64,000 nucleotides of DNA from Phoma sp. XZ068 (Eukaryota > Ascomycota > Dothideomycetes > Pleosporales > Didymellaceae). The DNA lies in assembly GCA_004835665.1 (NCBI GenBank), contig RBKR01000005.1, positions 124,001 through 188,000 on the forward strand, in the 5' to 3' direction. The notes under the pieces were generated by a model. That model worked only from the letters and a program-made list of their open reading frames with translations. It made no database searches and was not told where the DNA came from. Both the position numbers and the translations under genes were made by a program. Positions 52,701 through 64,000 of the stretch are shown here, piece after piece. Position 1 is the first letter of the stretch. Each line of letters begins with the position of its first letter.

Positions 52701-54006
52701 CAGAACCGACGAGAAAGACAGAGAAAATTTGTAAAGAACTGAGAACGCCCTGTCCAAAGCCGCAGAGTTTTCATGGCCAAGCTAAATGAAATTAACATTA
52801 GATTAAAACAGATCGAGGGCATGAACATACCTCAAGAAGGAGACGGGCGTGACCGTAACCGACTGCAGCTGCGGCCTGGCTGTCAAGGGCAAAGCTTTGG
52901 ATCGCCTGATCGAAGTTGTGCAATTGTTCAGCGAAGTAAAGAGCTCGAATAAGCACTTTGTCCCAGCGACTCCCTTTGTGTGGAAGTGTGGTGAGACGTT
53001 CAGCTCTGATCCACTCAAGGAAAGTCACGTAAGACACGTTTGAAATGCTTTGGTGCACGCCAGCGCCCAGCTCAGCCATACTCCTCTTCCTCAAGGAAAT
53101 GGCCGATTCTTGGACAAACCCGATCTTATAGCCACCACCTGCGGCGCCACGCTTGCCAAACGCTTTTATAGCGAAGTTCCCGCTTGTGGCGCGTGAGGAG
53201 GTGAAAGAGCCAAGGCGACCTTTTGAACGAAAGGCACCCTTTGGTGACATTGGTGGGCTAAGCACACCAATTGTACCATTGTGGCCACCAAATCCGTTCT
53301 GCGGCGACAATCCTGGGGACATCATAATGGAGGATTGAATTGATTGCTTGGTAGCTTGCGAAGGTGTGTTAGACACAATTGATACTTTACTTGACAAACT
53401 GGTCGAGATCGAGAATTGTTCTGAGGGAGGAGCAGCGCGCACTGTTTGGTTTGTTTTCGACAGCGTGTCTGCTTCGCCAGACGCTGGATCAAGAGGCTTC
53501 ACAATCTGGGCACAGCTCTCAGCCGCGAGTATGGCGGGTAGTGAGCTAGGGGATTGAAATGGTGTTGGTTGGACGGTTGCAACACTCCTATCTTTAGGTT
53601 CGGTTCTGGGTGGGGTTGTGGAAGTTACTTGCGCAGGCTCCGAGTCTAGGCAAGAAGATTTTGCTAGAGTTAGATCCGAGTTGATGTCGGGAACTGGCCT
53701 TGACTTCGGACTCGGAACAGGAGGTGTAGTCGTGACAACCTCTACAGAAGAAGATCGTCTAAAACGTGAAGCAAAGCTTGAGCGTTTGGACTTCGAGCTT
53801 TCTGTGCGGACAGTGGATTGTCTCGTAGGCGTCGGAGCAACAGGAGTTTGTAGGTCTGTAGACGTTGTAGACGAAGCGTTAGTAGTGTCTTCGATCTGTT
53901 CTTCAAATTCTTGAGAGCTTGTTTTCTTGTGCTTTTCTAAAGAAAATATTAATGATGAGATCTGAAAACTCAAGGAGGGAGAACGGACTGAAATACCGGA
54001 GTCCAA
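46760..54006 (-). CDS. Giant NACHT-TPR STAND protein
   Basis: Four exons inferred: 54006-52831, 52781-52583, 52534-47634, 47584-46760; introns of 47-49 nt (52782-52830, 52535-52582, 47585-47633) have GTATGT, GTACGT and GTAAGA donors. Total about 2,366 residues. The first 270 residues are Ser/Thr/Pro-rich and disordered. The NACHT ATPase shows Walker A VTGQPGAGKTTL and Walker B VMVVDGLDEIES. The remaining 1,500 residues are alpha-helical TPR-like units (kinesin-light-chain style, such as VVKTLTTAV, YAEAVTIYRTLW, ATCYLQLKQMERVEDTYSRF). NACHT-TPR proteins oligomerise on ligand binding and act in fungal non-self recognition or signalling, but this long conserved form may have a general cellular role. 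The true start is unresolved: the frame at 54006 opens with TTG, so a short 5' exon upstream (54007-54120) is likely. Confidence 0.85.
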
Positions 54007-54120
54007 GCATGTGGAGATTAGTGGAAAGGTATGAGCAATTCGAGCAGCGGGCAGCGGGAGCTCTGGCTAAATCATGTCTTCTCACAGAGCTAAAATCGTT
54101 TGAGAAAAGAGTATGAGCAT

Positions 54121-57100
54121 CAAAAGCGGGGTGTTTAAATCAAAGTACTGATCGCCATCATCTCATCGAAAATCTCGGTAGCCTATGACATCAACAGCTG
54201 ATGTATTCAAGGGATGCCACCGCTGAATTTGGATGAGCTCTAGAGGTAGCTTCCCGGAGCTCTAGATGAGCAGGGATGAGCTTCTGGTCGAGCTCTACTC
54301 TAAGGCTGTAAGGCGCTCGGCGATCATGCACAGAGACAGTCCGGTGGCCCCGAGCGATGGTCGCAAGATGCAGTGTATGTGCTGACTTCGGCAGCCTCAT
54401 TGGCTGATTTGCAGCTGACCTACATATTTGGGCAACCTGAGGAGATTGAACCCATCCATAATCATAGGTTAAAGATGAGGAGGACCGAGGTGCATTGTCT
54501 TTCCCTGCATGGTGCATCACGGCCGGCCCGATCGATGTGAAGCCGAGAACAGACTTAATGTCAGCGTTTAAAGCGTGGCAGACGTGACGTCCTTAGCGGG
54601 GATCCCGAGTGGCTTGTAGAGCATGGATTGTGAAAGCTGAAAGTGGTGTGACATCGTATAATGGTCTGTGAACAATAGCGGTTACAGGTTTCCTAATGAA
54701 GATTTGTATCACGATGTAACAAGTCCTCAAGTATACACCATCACTGAGCAGCTGTCCAAGGTTGCTTATTACCCTATTGGTCATGGTAGGTCCTCCAGCC
54801 TAGGAGTGCGAAGTTCAACTCTGCGCTTGAGCAGCGCATGTGCGATTTGATCGCCGACCACGTTCAGACTGGGGATGGCCGAACATGCAAGAAGCTCATG
54901 ATAGCCGAACAACTCATGTGGAGAAAAGCACGAGCGACGTGGAGTCAATGTATGCAGCTTTAAGCGAGTAATACAGCAAGCCAGGCAGCGGATGGCGTGC
55001 GCCAAAGCGGGCTGGCGCACGGAAGAGTGTCTGCGGGTGTCATCCCTTTTGGAAGCCAGTCATGCTACATCATTGGCTCGCTTCTAACCAGAAAGTGGTG
55101 GTGGGTACTTGAATCCTCATGAAATCGCCGATGGTTGGATCGGCTAGAACAGCTCAGCTCCTCACGATTCTCTAGAGGCGTGTGCATACCCCACTGAACG
55201 ACTGAACTGGGTATAGACGGTGCATTACCAATACGAAAGCGCTTGCGTTTGAGTCTGGGCTGACCAATGCCCTGCTGAGACAGGGTTGCTTGAAGGAATT
55301 GTTAGCGTTGATGATGGTCTATAGATGGGTGAGAAAAGGGCTTATGGAGGTGTGGTTTAAGTCGGCTCGCTTGTGGGATCCGGAAGGGAGGGTAGTAGTC
55401 CCGGGACAGGCTTGGCGGTGAAACATGAACCACAACGGCGATCAGGACATTACACACTTTCACTATTCACAATACAACAAGTTCGGATTTGGAGTAACAT
55501 GGAGCACTCTGCTATTTCCACGTTCCAGAAATTTTGCCTTCGTCTCCACGCGTGCAAAGCACTTGACGTCATCAGGTTGCTCGACGGCTTCCCAACTCGG
55601 CTACTCTACAACCTTATGCCCCCTCAATGCAGGATATAAGTGGAGTACAGCTTCCCCTTGAGTCTATTCTATACAAGAAGGCTCGAATTGGCGACCTTTG
55701 AGACCGATCTACTGCATGGCAGGTCCCCATCGGGAAAATTGTGATGTTGGGGCGATGCGACATCGACCCCAGAGGTGGGTCACCGCCCGTGTTTCGGCGG
55801 AGAGCGATCGCACTCCCATCCTAGGAGAGATCTCGTCCCAAATCCACGCTTGCCGGCCCGCAGTGTCCATCTTCAACCCTGCGTGCACCTGTGCAGATAC
55901 AACATCTGTCCTGTTCATTTACTTCAGCCAGTCGGCTTTCTATGATGACAATGCTTCCCAACCAGCAAAAGCACGTGATGCTTAATCCACAGCTATGTAC
56001 ATTGATCATACTATACAGGTTGGAGTGCACACAATAGGATGTAAGAGGCGCATATATGAACGGGACAAAAATGGACTTGGGTCTTGCCTGTAGCGGATCA
56101 GCAAGCAAGCTGGCGGGATCGGCGGCATGGGCCTTCCCGGAGGAGCCGAAGGTTGATCCGCAATTCTGGACCAAGCTTCAACTCCCTCTGGAGCTGTCAT
56201 CTGCCAGCTTCAACTATGGCAAGCAAACGAGATACGAGGCTTGACGCTCATTTTGTTCCCTATGCCAGCAGCCACTTGTTCTGCTCCCTTAACGCCCCCA
56301 AGCTGTGCATTATCTTGAAGACGCAACGGGGTACATGCAGTGTTCCATGGATTACACATAATACCAGCCTCCTCTTGTCCTTTATGGCTACGAAACAATG
56401 CCATTGTGTGAATTTCCGGGGTAAGAATTGATGTGGAGCGGCGGACCCGCAAGCTACCAGGCTCGAGTATAGTTAGTAGAACCCGCCTGACGAAATCGCG
56501 CAGCTACTAGACAAGGCGCATCCTTTGACGTTGCATTTTCGTGCCCGAGCATCTGGCCATTAGGTGTTGATTTGTCGCACTTGAAGACGGCCTGGGAAGT
56601 CTCATCATTGTTGAGCAAGGCCTAGTGGTCCTTGAGCAGAACGATTGAGAGGCCATGGACAACTAGTCTGTGATCAGCAACTATTGCTGCTCCAGAAGGT
56701 GGGTCTGATCTCTCGGCCTATGCTGACCACCGCATATATTTCCCGACCCTATCAGAGTAAGCTATGTGACATAGCATTGGATTTTCATGGGCCGCCTGCA
56801 CCGATCACCTTAAAGACGCGACCAAGTCCGTAGCTGCAGTAGCATACTGTCTCTGATCTTGATCGCGCCCATCGGGTAGTCCGAACCAAGCAGACGTCAC
56901 AGGCCCACCGAGAAGGAACATTTGCTTCCGAACATGAGGATCTTCCTCGCCGACACGACGTATAATCACGAGTACGGTAACTTGATAGCTCAACATATTC
57001 ACTCGAAAGCAAGCATCTCACTGGCACGATGGACAAGTGATATATGCTGCCAGGTACAGCCGGGTACCTATTCACCTACTGGAGACGTGCAAGTCCTACC

Positions 57101-59901
57101 GAAGAACGGCGCCCATCACCAAGCATGTGTCTGTAGCTGCTCGAATGTTCTCAACTATCTGGTCGATCGGTCGCAGTCCAGAAGATCGATAATCCCTGGA
57201 TACTTTGTAGATGATCTTCATTACTGTCTCAAACACTCTCATCCACCGATTAGGCTCCATGAATAATTTACAAGCGCTCAGTACACACAGGCTGCGGATT
57301 GCCTCAGTATTTCCAAGAAGATGCCTCGTAAGGAGTTGCATTGTTTCTTTCACTCGCCAATCATGACCAATCGTTCCTCAGCAAGACATCTTATCGATAA
57401 CACCGCACATCTGGTAGGCTCACAGGTGCATGATCGTGCATATTAATCAGCACTGCACCTATCGGCCAAACCGACAACGGCGGCTTGGTGACCTGATCAA
57501 AACGCAGCGGCCACTCTGCAGTCTGCTACCATGTCAAACCTTCGTCAAATTGATTTATCGTTCTCGTGGCCAGCAACCCAGGATTGCCAAAGTGGCTGGC
57601 TGAAAGATGTGCTTACTCGGAGCACATGCATACAGCGCCAATATTTCGAGATAATTGATACAGCTCAAAATCACGCAGTTGTACCACTTGGACTATTGCA
57701 CCTTGGCTACAAGACACGTGGTCAAAACGTGCAGAGTTGTAGCAAGAAAATGTCACTGCCGACGCCGCGAAAGCGAAAGCGAAAGGGTCATCAGCTTCAA
57801 GCTGAACATGCTGAAGATATTGGCAGCATACGCATGCAAGTACGTGCGCTGACAAGGGTATGTGTGACGGCTGCGCAACACCATATTGATTCGTCACATG
57901 TCAAATATACACCCAACGACCCTTGAGCACATCAACGCGTACTCCATCCTTAATTAATGACAACGTTCGCGCAGACAACGCTTTTAGCCCTATGACAAGT
58001 TGAGAAGACTAGTTCGCGTAAAACACTATCTCACCGTTAGTGCGATGTAAACATGACGCACAACTACGCGTAGAGAAGCAAGGTCAATTAGGATTGCTTC
58101 TTAATATGCATTATACAACCCGTCTAGAAGCGTATTTAAGCTCCCGATATCCTTTGAGTGAAAACTTTCACGCCTTCAACAAAGACGATTGAGAATTTAG
58201 GACAGATCAAGGAGACATGGATCTTACTGGTATACTTCGATTGTCGAAGTAAGTCACGCACACACACTCCAGTGATCAGGAAAGAAAAGCCAGGCCTGGG
58301 CCCAGAATACAAACCAAAAGTCGGCAGAAGTTGATCTTAAACACATCGCGTTGCCCTCCGCACCATTCTTTGGCAAAGACGCCGCATGCACGCTTCGAGA
58401 TAGACCCGACGTTTGATGGGACTCGCAGAGTAATCAGATTCTTTGACCACACTCTATCTGATGTTTGTGCAAGATAGGTAACATGAAAAAAAATCACCCA
58501 AGCATTTCATTTATATCGCTATAACTCAAGCGCACCTCACGTCGAGTGAGACAAAGTTGGGCGAAGCGCAATATTAAGTCCTCTCCTCCGAGATACCGGA
58601 GGCAACTAGCGAACACGTCCCGGGGCTTATTAGTTTCAATAACGTTTTGTCCACTCACTAACCTATGAGACCACCATGTGTATTTCGATCGTTTTCCATT
58701 AGCACAGGAACGACACGAGGCACAATCGTCCTTTAGTTCGAATGTAAATCCTACGAAAGCCTCTTGTTACACAACACACGCATCCAACCCATCATGCATT
58801 CGAGAAGACTCGATAAAATCAAAATCAAGATGAGGGATTCATCAAGCTAGCTAGAGGCTAACAATGAACACATCCGCAGACCGTGCCTAGTGGCATATGT
58901 GGAGTAACTGGTCACAAAAATCACGTCAGAGTTCTCTTCATCACCATGGAATAATCGGTGGCTACGCGTAAGCCTTCCTTTGTTCTCAGACATGGGTATG
59001 TAGGTGACCTTCTTGTCGCCCTATTTGCGAGGAGGACCGTAGTGTATGACCACGGTGAATCTGTTGGGAGGTAAGTCACGATACAAAGTATCCACTGGAA
59101 GACTTAGGCGACATCCATTCATGAGCAGTTCGACATCCCAAGGCACACTTGCAGGTCCGAAAACACAAAGCAGGACGCTTCAGTTCTGACCGACAGAAAG
59201 AAGACATGGGAAGCAGTGCGTTGTTTTTGAGAAGTGCTCTCGTACATTGTCTGGATCTTTTAATTGTGCATTGACGCAGGCCTTAAGCAGAAAAAAACAT
59301 GAGCAAAGTTTGTTGTGTATCTCAGCACATAAGTCCATCAAGTCCCCTTTGAGATAGCCATCGCAGAAAAGTTCTCTCCCGCAACGTTAGAAGCAGGTGC
59401 GGTTCTTTTTATTTTGACTTGGCAAGATGTGTTTGAAATGACTCTTGGAAAAGGGCAGGAAAAACATACAACACCTTGTCATTCAGTTCGGCATATATGC
59501 TCAGGAAGTCTGGTTTCTAGACATGGTAGAAGTGTCTCGCGCAGAATTGGACATGTGTCTTCCAATTTGGGCATTTGAGTTTAGCACGATGAAGGCTTGA
59601 CATGAAAAAATTGGAGGTACTTTTCGAGAGCCATTTTCGCATGTAGAGGTTTGAAGGAGAAGGAGAAGGGTCATGTCTCGAACGTGTGTTGTGTTTTGGA
59701 AGGTTTGACCAATTTGATGTGGAGAAGAGAAAATGGTTGAATGCAAAGGTTTTATATCACTGTCAAACCTGATCGAGCGTCACGCCATCGGGCGATATCT
59801 GCGCTTCACGGTTCAACGAGAAGGGACATTGGGTAGGATCTCGCGATCAATTATGCTCTATACCATACATCTCCCTCCACACAACATACTCCTCACGCTG
59901 T
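54121..59901. other. 5.8 kb region with no recognisable gene
   Basis: Between the 5' side of the NACHT-TPR gene and the 3' end of the OSH3 gene. Open frames are at most about 130 codons, occur on both strands, and have no signal peptide, domain or splice pattern that I can assemble. Local repeats of GAGCTCTAGA type occur at 54236-54300. No tRNA found by eye. It may hold long 5' regulatory DNA, non-coding transcripts or decayed repeats. Confidence 0.45.
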
Positions 59902-62900
59902 TCAGTGCTGGAACACATCAACAACCCCCTCCCACTTCCCCGCTTCCCTAGACTCCCAGTATCCGTCCTTTCCACCCTTAAGGCGCCAGACCTCCTCATC
60001 GCCCAAGGGAGCAGCCTCCTCTGCGCCAACCTTCGTGAACCACTTGGGCTTCCAGTCCTCGCCGTGCTCTTCCATGACACGTCGCCTGGCTCGCTGCCGT
60101 TCTTCCAACCGAGCCTTCAGCGCCTCCGCTTTGTCCAGATCGCCATCTTCCCACGCGCGTTGATCAGGACGCAGTCTAGAGTCAGTGGGTGGAATGTGAT
60201 TGTCCTCGATGGGTGTTATTTGATTCAGCGCAGCAGCGAACGACGTGAATCCGTAATGCTTCTCTGGCTTGTCGACCAGCGATCCAGCTTTCCATACGGT
60301 CTTGCCTGTGGGTTGGCCATTGTTTGTGAATTGCAGATCTGTAGTCCATTTTCCGACTGCGCCTGTCGGCAGCACCGAGCCTGTGTTGTCGAAGACTTGG
60401 ACGCTCACTTCTTCTGAGCGGCCGGCGAACATGCCGCCAGCTTTGAAAGTACATTCTGCCTTTGCGCCGGTGGTTTCGCTGACGATGGTCATTGTGCCTG
60501 TTGGCTCGATATACTTTTCGCCGGCGATGACGTTGCGGAGATAGGATGTGGCGATGCTCCAGGAGTAGTGTTCGTTGCTGTTGTGGAGGAAGATGCGCAC
60601 GCGGCCATCGGTGTTGAGTTCTGCGCTCTTGCCCCAGAACTTCTGGACGGGTGTGGGAGATTGGATGAATGTCCATTCCTTTGCTTCGGCCTGGCAGGCC
60701 ATGCGGACAGGGCGGTGGACGACTTTCTCGGCAATGAATCGGTACCCTTTATCTTCACGCACGAGCTCGTAGGTTTCGCCGAGCATAGGGTTGAAGGGCT
60801 TACGGATTGCGCGCTCTTTCACACGGTTAGCGCTAAAGGCGGAGATGGCGAAGGCGGCCATGTAGACGAGGCGTTCGCCGGTTTCGGAGGGAGCGGCTGC
60901 AGCTGCGTCGAGCATTTCACTGTATTCAAGTTGCTCAGCTAGTCGCTGCAAGGCTGACGTCGGTTCGTTGGCCGACACAGGCATAGCAACAGTGGACAAA
61001 TCTTTGCCCACATTCTTTCGGAAGAACGCAATCAGACTTGGCGGTTGCACTTTAGGTGCTTGTATGACACTCCTGCGCTTGACGGGGTTAAGTGGGAGAG
61101 GAGCGAGTGAGGTTGGCCTGGTGGGGAAGAGTGAGGGCGCCTGGTCCATCGAGAAGCGTGCTCGCTCGATGACACCGGTCGCTTCGTGCTCAGACGATGA
61201 CTCTGATCCGTCGTCTGAGCTTTCGTCATCCTGTCTCCGCTCAACTTCCTCGCTGTCCCGTCTGATGGCAAGCAGGTTTGACTTGGACCCATCGCCACCC
61301 TCCGCGTCGAAAAACTCGTCTGCAGACTCTTGTGAATCAATACTGTGACGTGATGGCGCTGCAGAGAGAGGAGCTGATCTTCGTCTGTCTTTGCTCTGGC
61401 TGATCAGGATTGAGAACTCTTTTACAACAGAATCAAGGTCTCGCAACAAAGCCATGCAATTGTCGTGAACGCCATCCTCTTGTGAAGGTGATGTGCTATT
61501 CACACGACTACCGCGCTTTGGTACTGCAAGAGAGCCGTTGACGTTTGCCGGCAGCGGGGGCACTGGAGGAACAGCGCCAGGCGAAGCGGCACCAACTTGT
61601 GCCGATACACTTCTCCTGAGCATGCCAGACGGCCTTTGTCCAGAACTGCTGGCCTTGCGCTTCCAGAAAGCCTTACGTTCTGGAGCGCTCTGCTCAGGGA
61701 AGTAATCGTTCGACTCTTCCGATGGCGAAGGAGATAGGCTTTCAATCAGCTTGCTTGTCGAGGCTGCTGAGGAAACACCGGTCGCTGTGCCATATTTGGG
61801 GTCTGTATCCTGGGCTAACCTTCGAACAGCATCTCTTGAGCCTGAAAGTCTGCCCACCAGAGCTTCGACTCTGGCCCACTCATTGTCCTCTGCAGCGCTG
61901 TGTGTGTAGACGGAAGGCTGGAATGGGCTATCCTTGATCTGCAAGGTAGGCGATGCCGTGGCTACCGCTGATCGTGAAGCTTTGTCCAGCGCGTCCCTCC
62001 ACTTGACGAAGTCTGCCGCATTGTTCGCTTTGAGGTGCCAGATCTCCGCGCCAGAATCCACTGAGATTTCTCTCGTGTCCTCGTTGGCACCAATCGCGGC
62101 GAGGGACAGAGGTATGGCTCCCCGAAGAGCCGATGAGTGGTTATTTCGGTAGTATGAAAGGGTTGAAGTGGTGAAATCGAGGGAGAAGAAGCGCCTAGCG
62201 TGTCCCTGGTTCCTCTTCCTCCGCTTCTTCTGCAGTACACCAGTCATGAATGACGAGCTGGAGACGCTGGCTTGCTTTGGTTTGTCATGCATAGAGCGCG
62301 GTCGCTCAGCAAGCTGCTGCGGCAGCGACTCGGAGGATTCCACAGGACCCATGGAGGGGCTCGACTTGGCGAGGCTGGTGGTGCTGGCTCCTCCCATTGC
62401 TTGGGCGTAGTGCATATGATGGCCAGACTTGGGCGGCGCATTGGTGGGATACGTCATGAGGACGAATGTAGCTGTCTTGGACACCGTCTTGGAAAAGGTG
62501 TTGTCGAATACCAGGCCATACATGCCGCCCTCCCCTTGCGGAACATCGTAGGTCCCCATGGACACTAGATCGGCCTCACATTTTCCTTGCCAATGTACCT
62601 GCTTCAGCCCAATGGCTGACAGCTTCTCCAAGACGAATGTCCTCTCATTGCGCGACCCTGACGTCGACGCGCCGCGTGCGCGTGTGTGGCCAACGGGCAC
62701 CTCCAAACCGGGCGTGGAGGGGCCATTCTCGAAATTCGTGTCGGAGGGCAGGTTCGGGGCAGCGCCGCTTGCGTTGCCGGGGTGCTTGAAGATTCCAAAG
62801 TTCAGCGACTTCTTGTGTGGCTGTATGCTCCAGGAGATGGTGTGTCCCGCAGAGACATTGACCCAGCGGACAAGGTACGACTAGGAGCTAGGTGAGCTTG

Positions 62901-62964
62901 GAACAATGAGCTAGCACGGCCGACCTACCTTGCTGTGCACTTCGATGTTCTCCATGCCCGCCAT
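59902..62964 (-). CDS. OSH3: Oxysterol-binding protein homologue, Osh3 type (GOLD-PH-FFAT-ORD)
   Basis: Two exons: 62964-62929 (MAGMENIEVHSK) and 62880-59902; intron 62881-62928 (48 nt, GTAGGT donor). About 1,004 residues, close to yeast Osh3 (996). Residues about 1-165 form the GOLD-like domain (SYLVRWVNVSAGHTISWSIQ, FGIFKHPG, TFVLMTYPT). A PH domain lies at about 222-315 (TGVLQKKRRKRNQGHARRFF to WHLKANNAADFVKWRDALDK). A near-consensus FFAT motif EFFDAEG around 61301-61325 would bind VAP (Scs2) at the ER. The ORD follows from about residue 630 with KPFNPMLGETYELV. In place of the usual EQVSHHPP signature it has EKVVHRPVRMA. Osh3 works at ER-plasma membrane contacts, handling PI4P. Confidence 0.93.
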
Positions 62965-64000
62965 CGTGGGCGTGTGTTGTGGGTGTGAAGCGCTTACGCT
63001 TTTGCGACTCGAAGCTCTCCCTCTCCTGTGTTGTCCAGGTGTTTGCGCTGACGCTCGGCACGGTACCTGGCTATCGATACCACAATGAACGCCTAAGGCG
63101 GAATCCGAGGGAAGCGTTGTACAACGAAAGGTACCTCAGCAAACGGACATGGCAGTAGCGAGGTATTATACGCGCGCGGGTTCTCGGGGAATCGAGTTGT
63201 CAGCTTCACGATAGCAGGCTACTAAACCTGAACTCTGGTCACGCTCGGAGGGTGGTACGGCCGATGGACGAAGAACGGTGAAACTGTCTTGACCGCTGTT
63301 GCAGCTCACTAAACGCGCTTCTTGATACAAACGTCTTTCAAAGTTCCGGTGCATGAGCAACGGCAGCATGCAGGTTACAGACAGGTGTCGTTCTCTTGCC
63401 TTGGCCGACGGGCTTGTACGTACAACTTGCATATACGCAGCGGGATACGAAGGCTGGAGACCATCCACCCCTGCCATTTCTTCAGCCCTACGCCTCCCAG
63501 GCACGCCTCAGCCACCTGAATTGCTCGTGCCAAACTTAGCTCTACATCGTGCAAACTTTCGCCGTCGACTATAATGTCCATGTCGCCATCACAATCAGCA
63601 ATGTCTTCCAGCCTGAAGTTGTCGCACTGCAGGTGCAGCTCTCGCGCCTTCCTACCCCACTGTCAGGCCCACTCACGTCCTTGCATCCCCGATCTGATGA
63701 CGTTGGAACATTCCAGACAACAGTGAAGACCTCCCGCCTCGGTTTTCTACACCTCCGAGCCATCCGTCATGTTGCTGATCCAACTTTTTCTTGTTGGCAG
63801 AGCAAGCTAGGGAATCTTGCGCTGCCGAAAGCCGATTCTCTCAGCCTCACAACTAGATTCCTTCGCACGTGATCGTAGATGCGCAGCAAACAAAACGACG
63901 TTTCGCGCCCGACCGTTGGTGCACGTGATTTTCCACTTCGTTCGTACGAAACATGGAAACGAAACGAGATAAAGGCGATGCTGCTGATAAATCGCTGTTG
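62965..64000. other. Upstream region of OSH3, no gene seen
   Basis: Promoter side of OSH3 to the window end. Short overlapping open frames at 63166-63872 on both strands lack motifs. A CACGTGAT sequence appears twice near the right end (about 63867 and 63920), E-box-like but not assignable to a gene in view. Confidence 0.4.

Noticed and set aside
54191..54520. Minus-strand 109-codon open frame upstream of the NACHT-TPR gene
   Set aside because: No domain, signal peptide or splice link to the neighbouring gene; likely accidental.
54790..54860. tRNA-like segment with GAAGTTCAACTC
   Set aside because: Resembles a T-arm only loosely; no acceptor or anticodon stem can be folded around it.
57531..57926. 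Plus-strand 131-codon open frame with PRKRKRKG
   Set aside because: A single basic patch; overlapping frames on the opposite strand and no homology recognised.

Overview
The window is nuclear DNA of a filamentous ascomycete (Pezizomycotina). Genes are single or few-exon, introns are 45-120 bases with GT..AG ends and CTAAC/CTGAC-type branch sites, and the protein set is typically fungal: ABCC transporter with TMD0, F-box and BTB proteins, a NACHT-TPR protein, an ankyrin protein with a STAND-type N-terminus, Osh3, an AVT3-like permease and small secreted proteins. I cannot name the species; a dothideomycete is a guess. I recognised no tRNA, rRNA or CRISPR.

Region 1 (1-10.4 kb) looks like a compact specialised-metabolism locus without a polyketide synthase or NRPS: an ABCC transporter (runs off the left edge), an ATP-grasp-type ligase, a TauD/clavaminate-synthase-like 2-oxoglutarate oxygenase divergently transcribed from it, and a PaaK-like adenylate-forming enzyme. 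Together they suggest carboxylate activation, amide/ester ligation, hydroxylation and export. The product is unknown.

Region 2 (10.4-23 kb) is accessory and repeat-rich: a TA-flanked MITE, AT-rich patches with RIP-like C-to-T decay, dispersed repeat copies, a broken gene for a secreted Lys/Pro-linker protein, a small three-exon gene, and two substantial secreted-protein genes (17.4-18.5 and 20.9-22.9 kb). The second of these is modular and resembles the C-terminal, killer-like parts of fungal secreted proteins; it has a 23-nt micro-exon.

Region 3 (23-46 kb) is mostly housekeeping or conserved: F-box protein, BTB protein with an intronic minisatellite, mitochondrial seryl-tRNA synthetase, a protein with a SUMO-interaction-like motif, a TLC-domain membrane protein, an ankyrin protein with a STAND-type N-terminal domain, an AVT3-like amino-acid permease, a DUF7907-like secreted protein and an NmrA-like gene broken by one in-frame stop.

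Region 4 (46-64 kb) holds a very large NACHT-TPR STAND protein (about 2,370 residues), a 5.8-kb stretch where I see no gene, and an Osh3 oxysterol-binding-protein homologue with GOLD, PH, FFAT and ORD parts. Coordinates of multi-exon genes give the outer span; the splice sites I inferred are listed in each entry.
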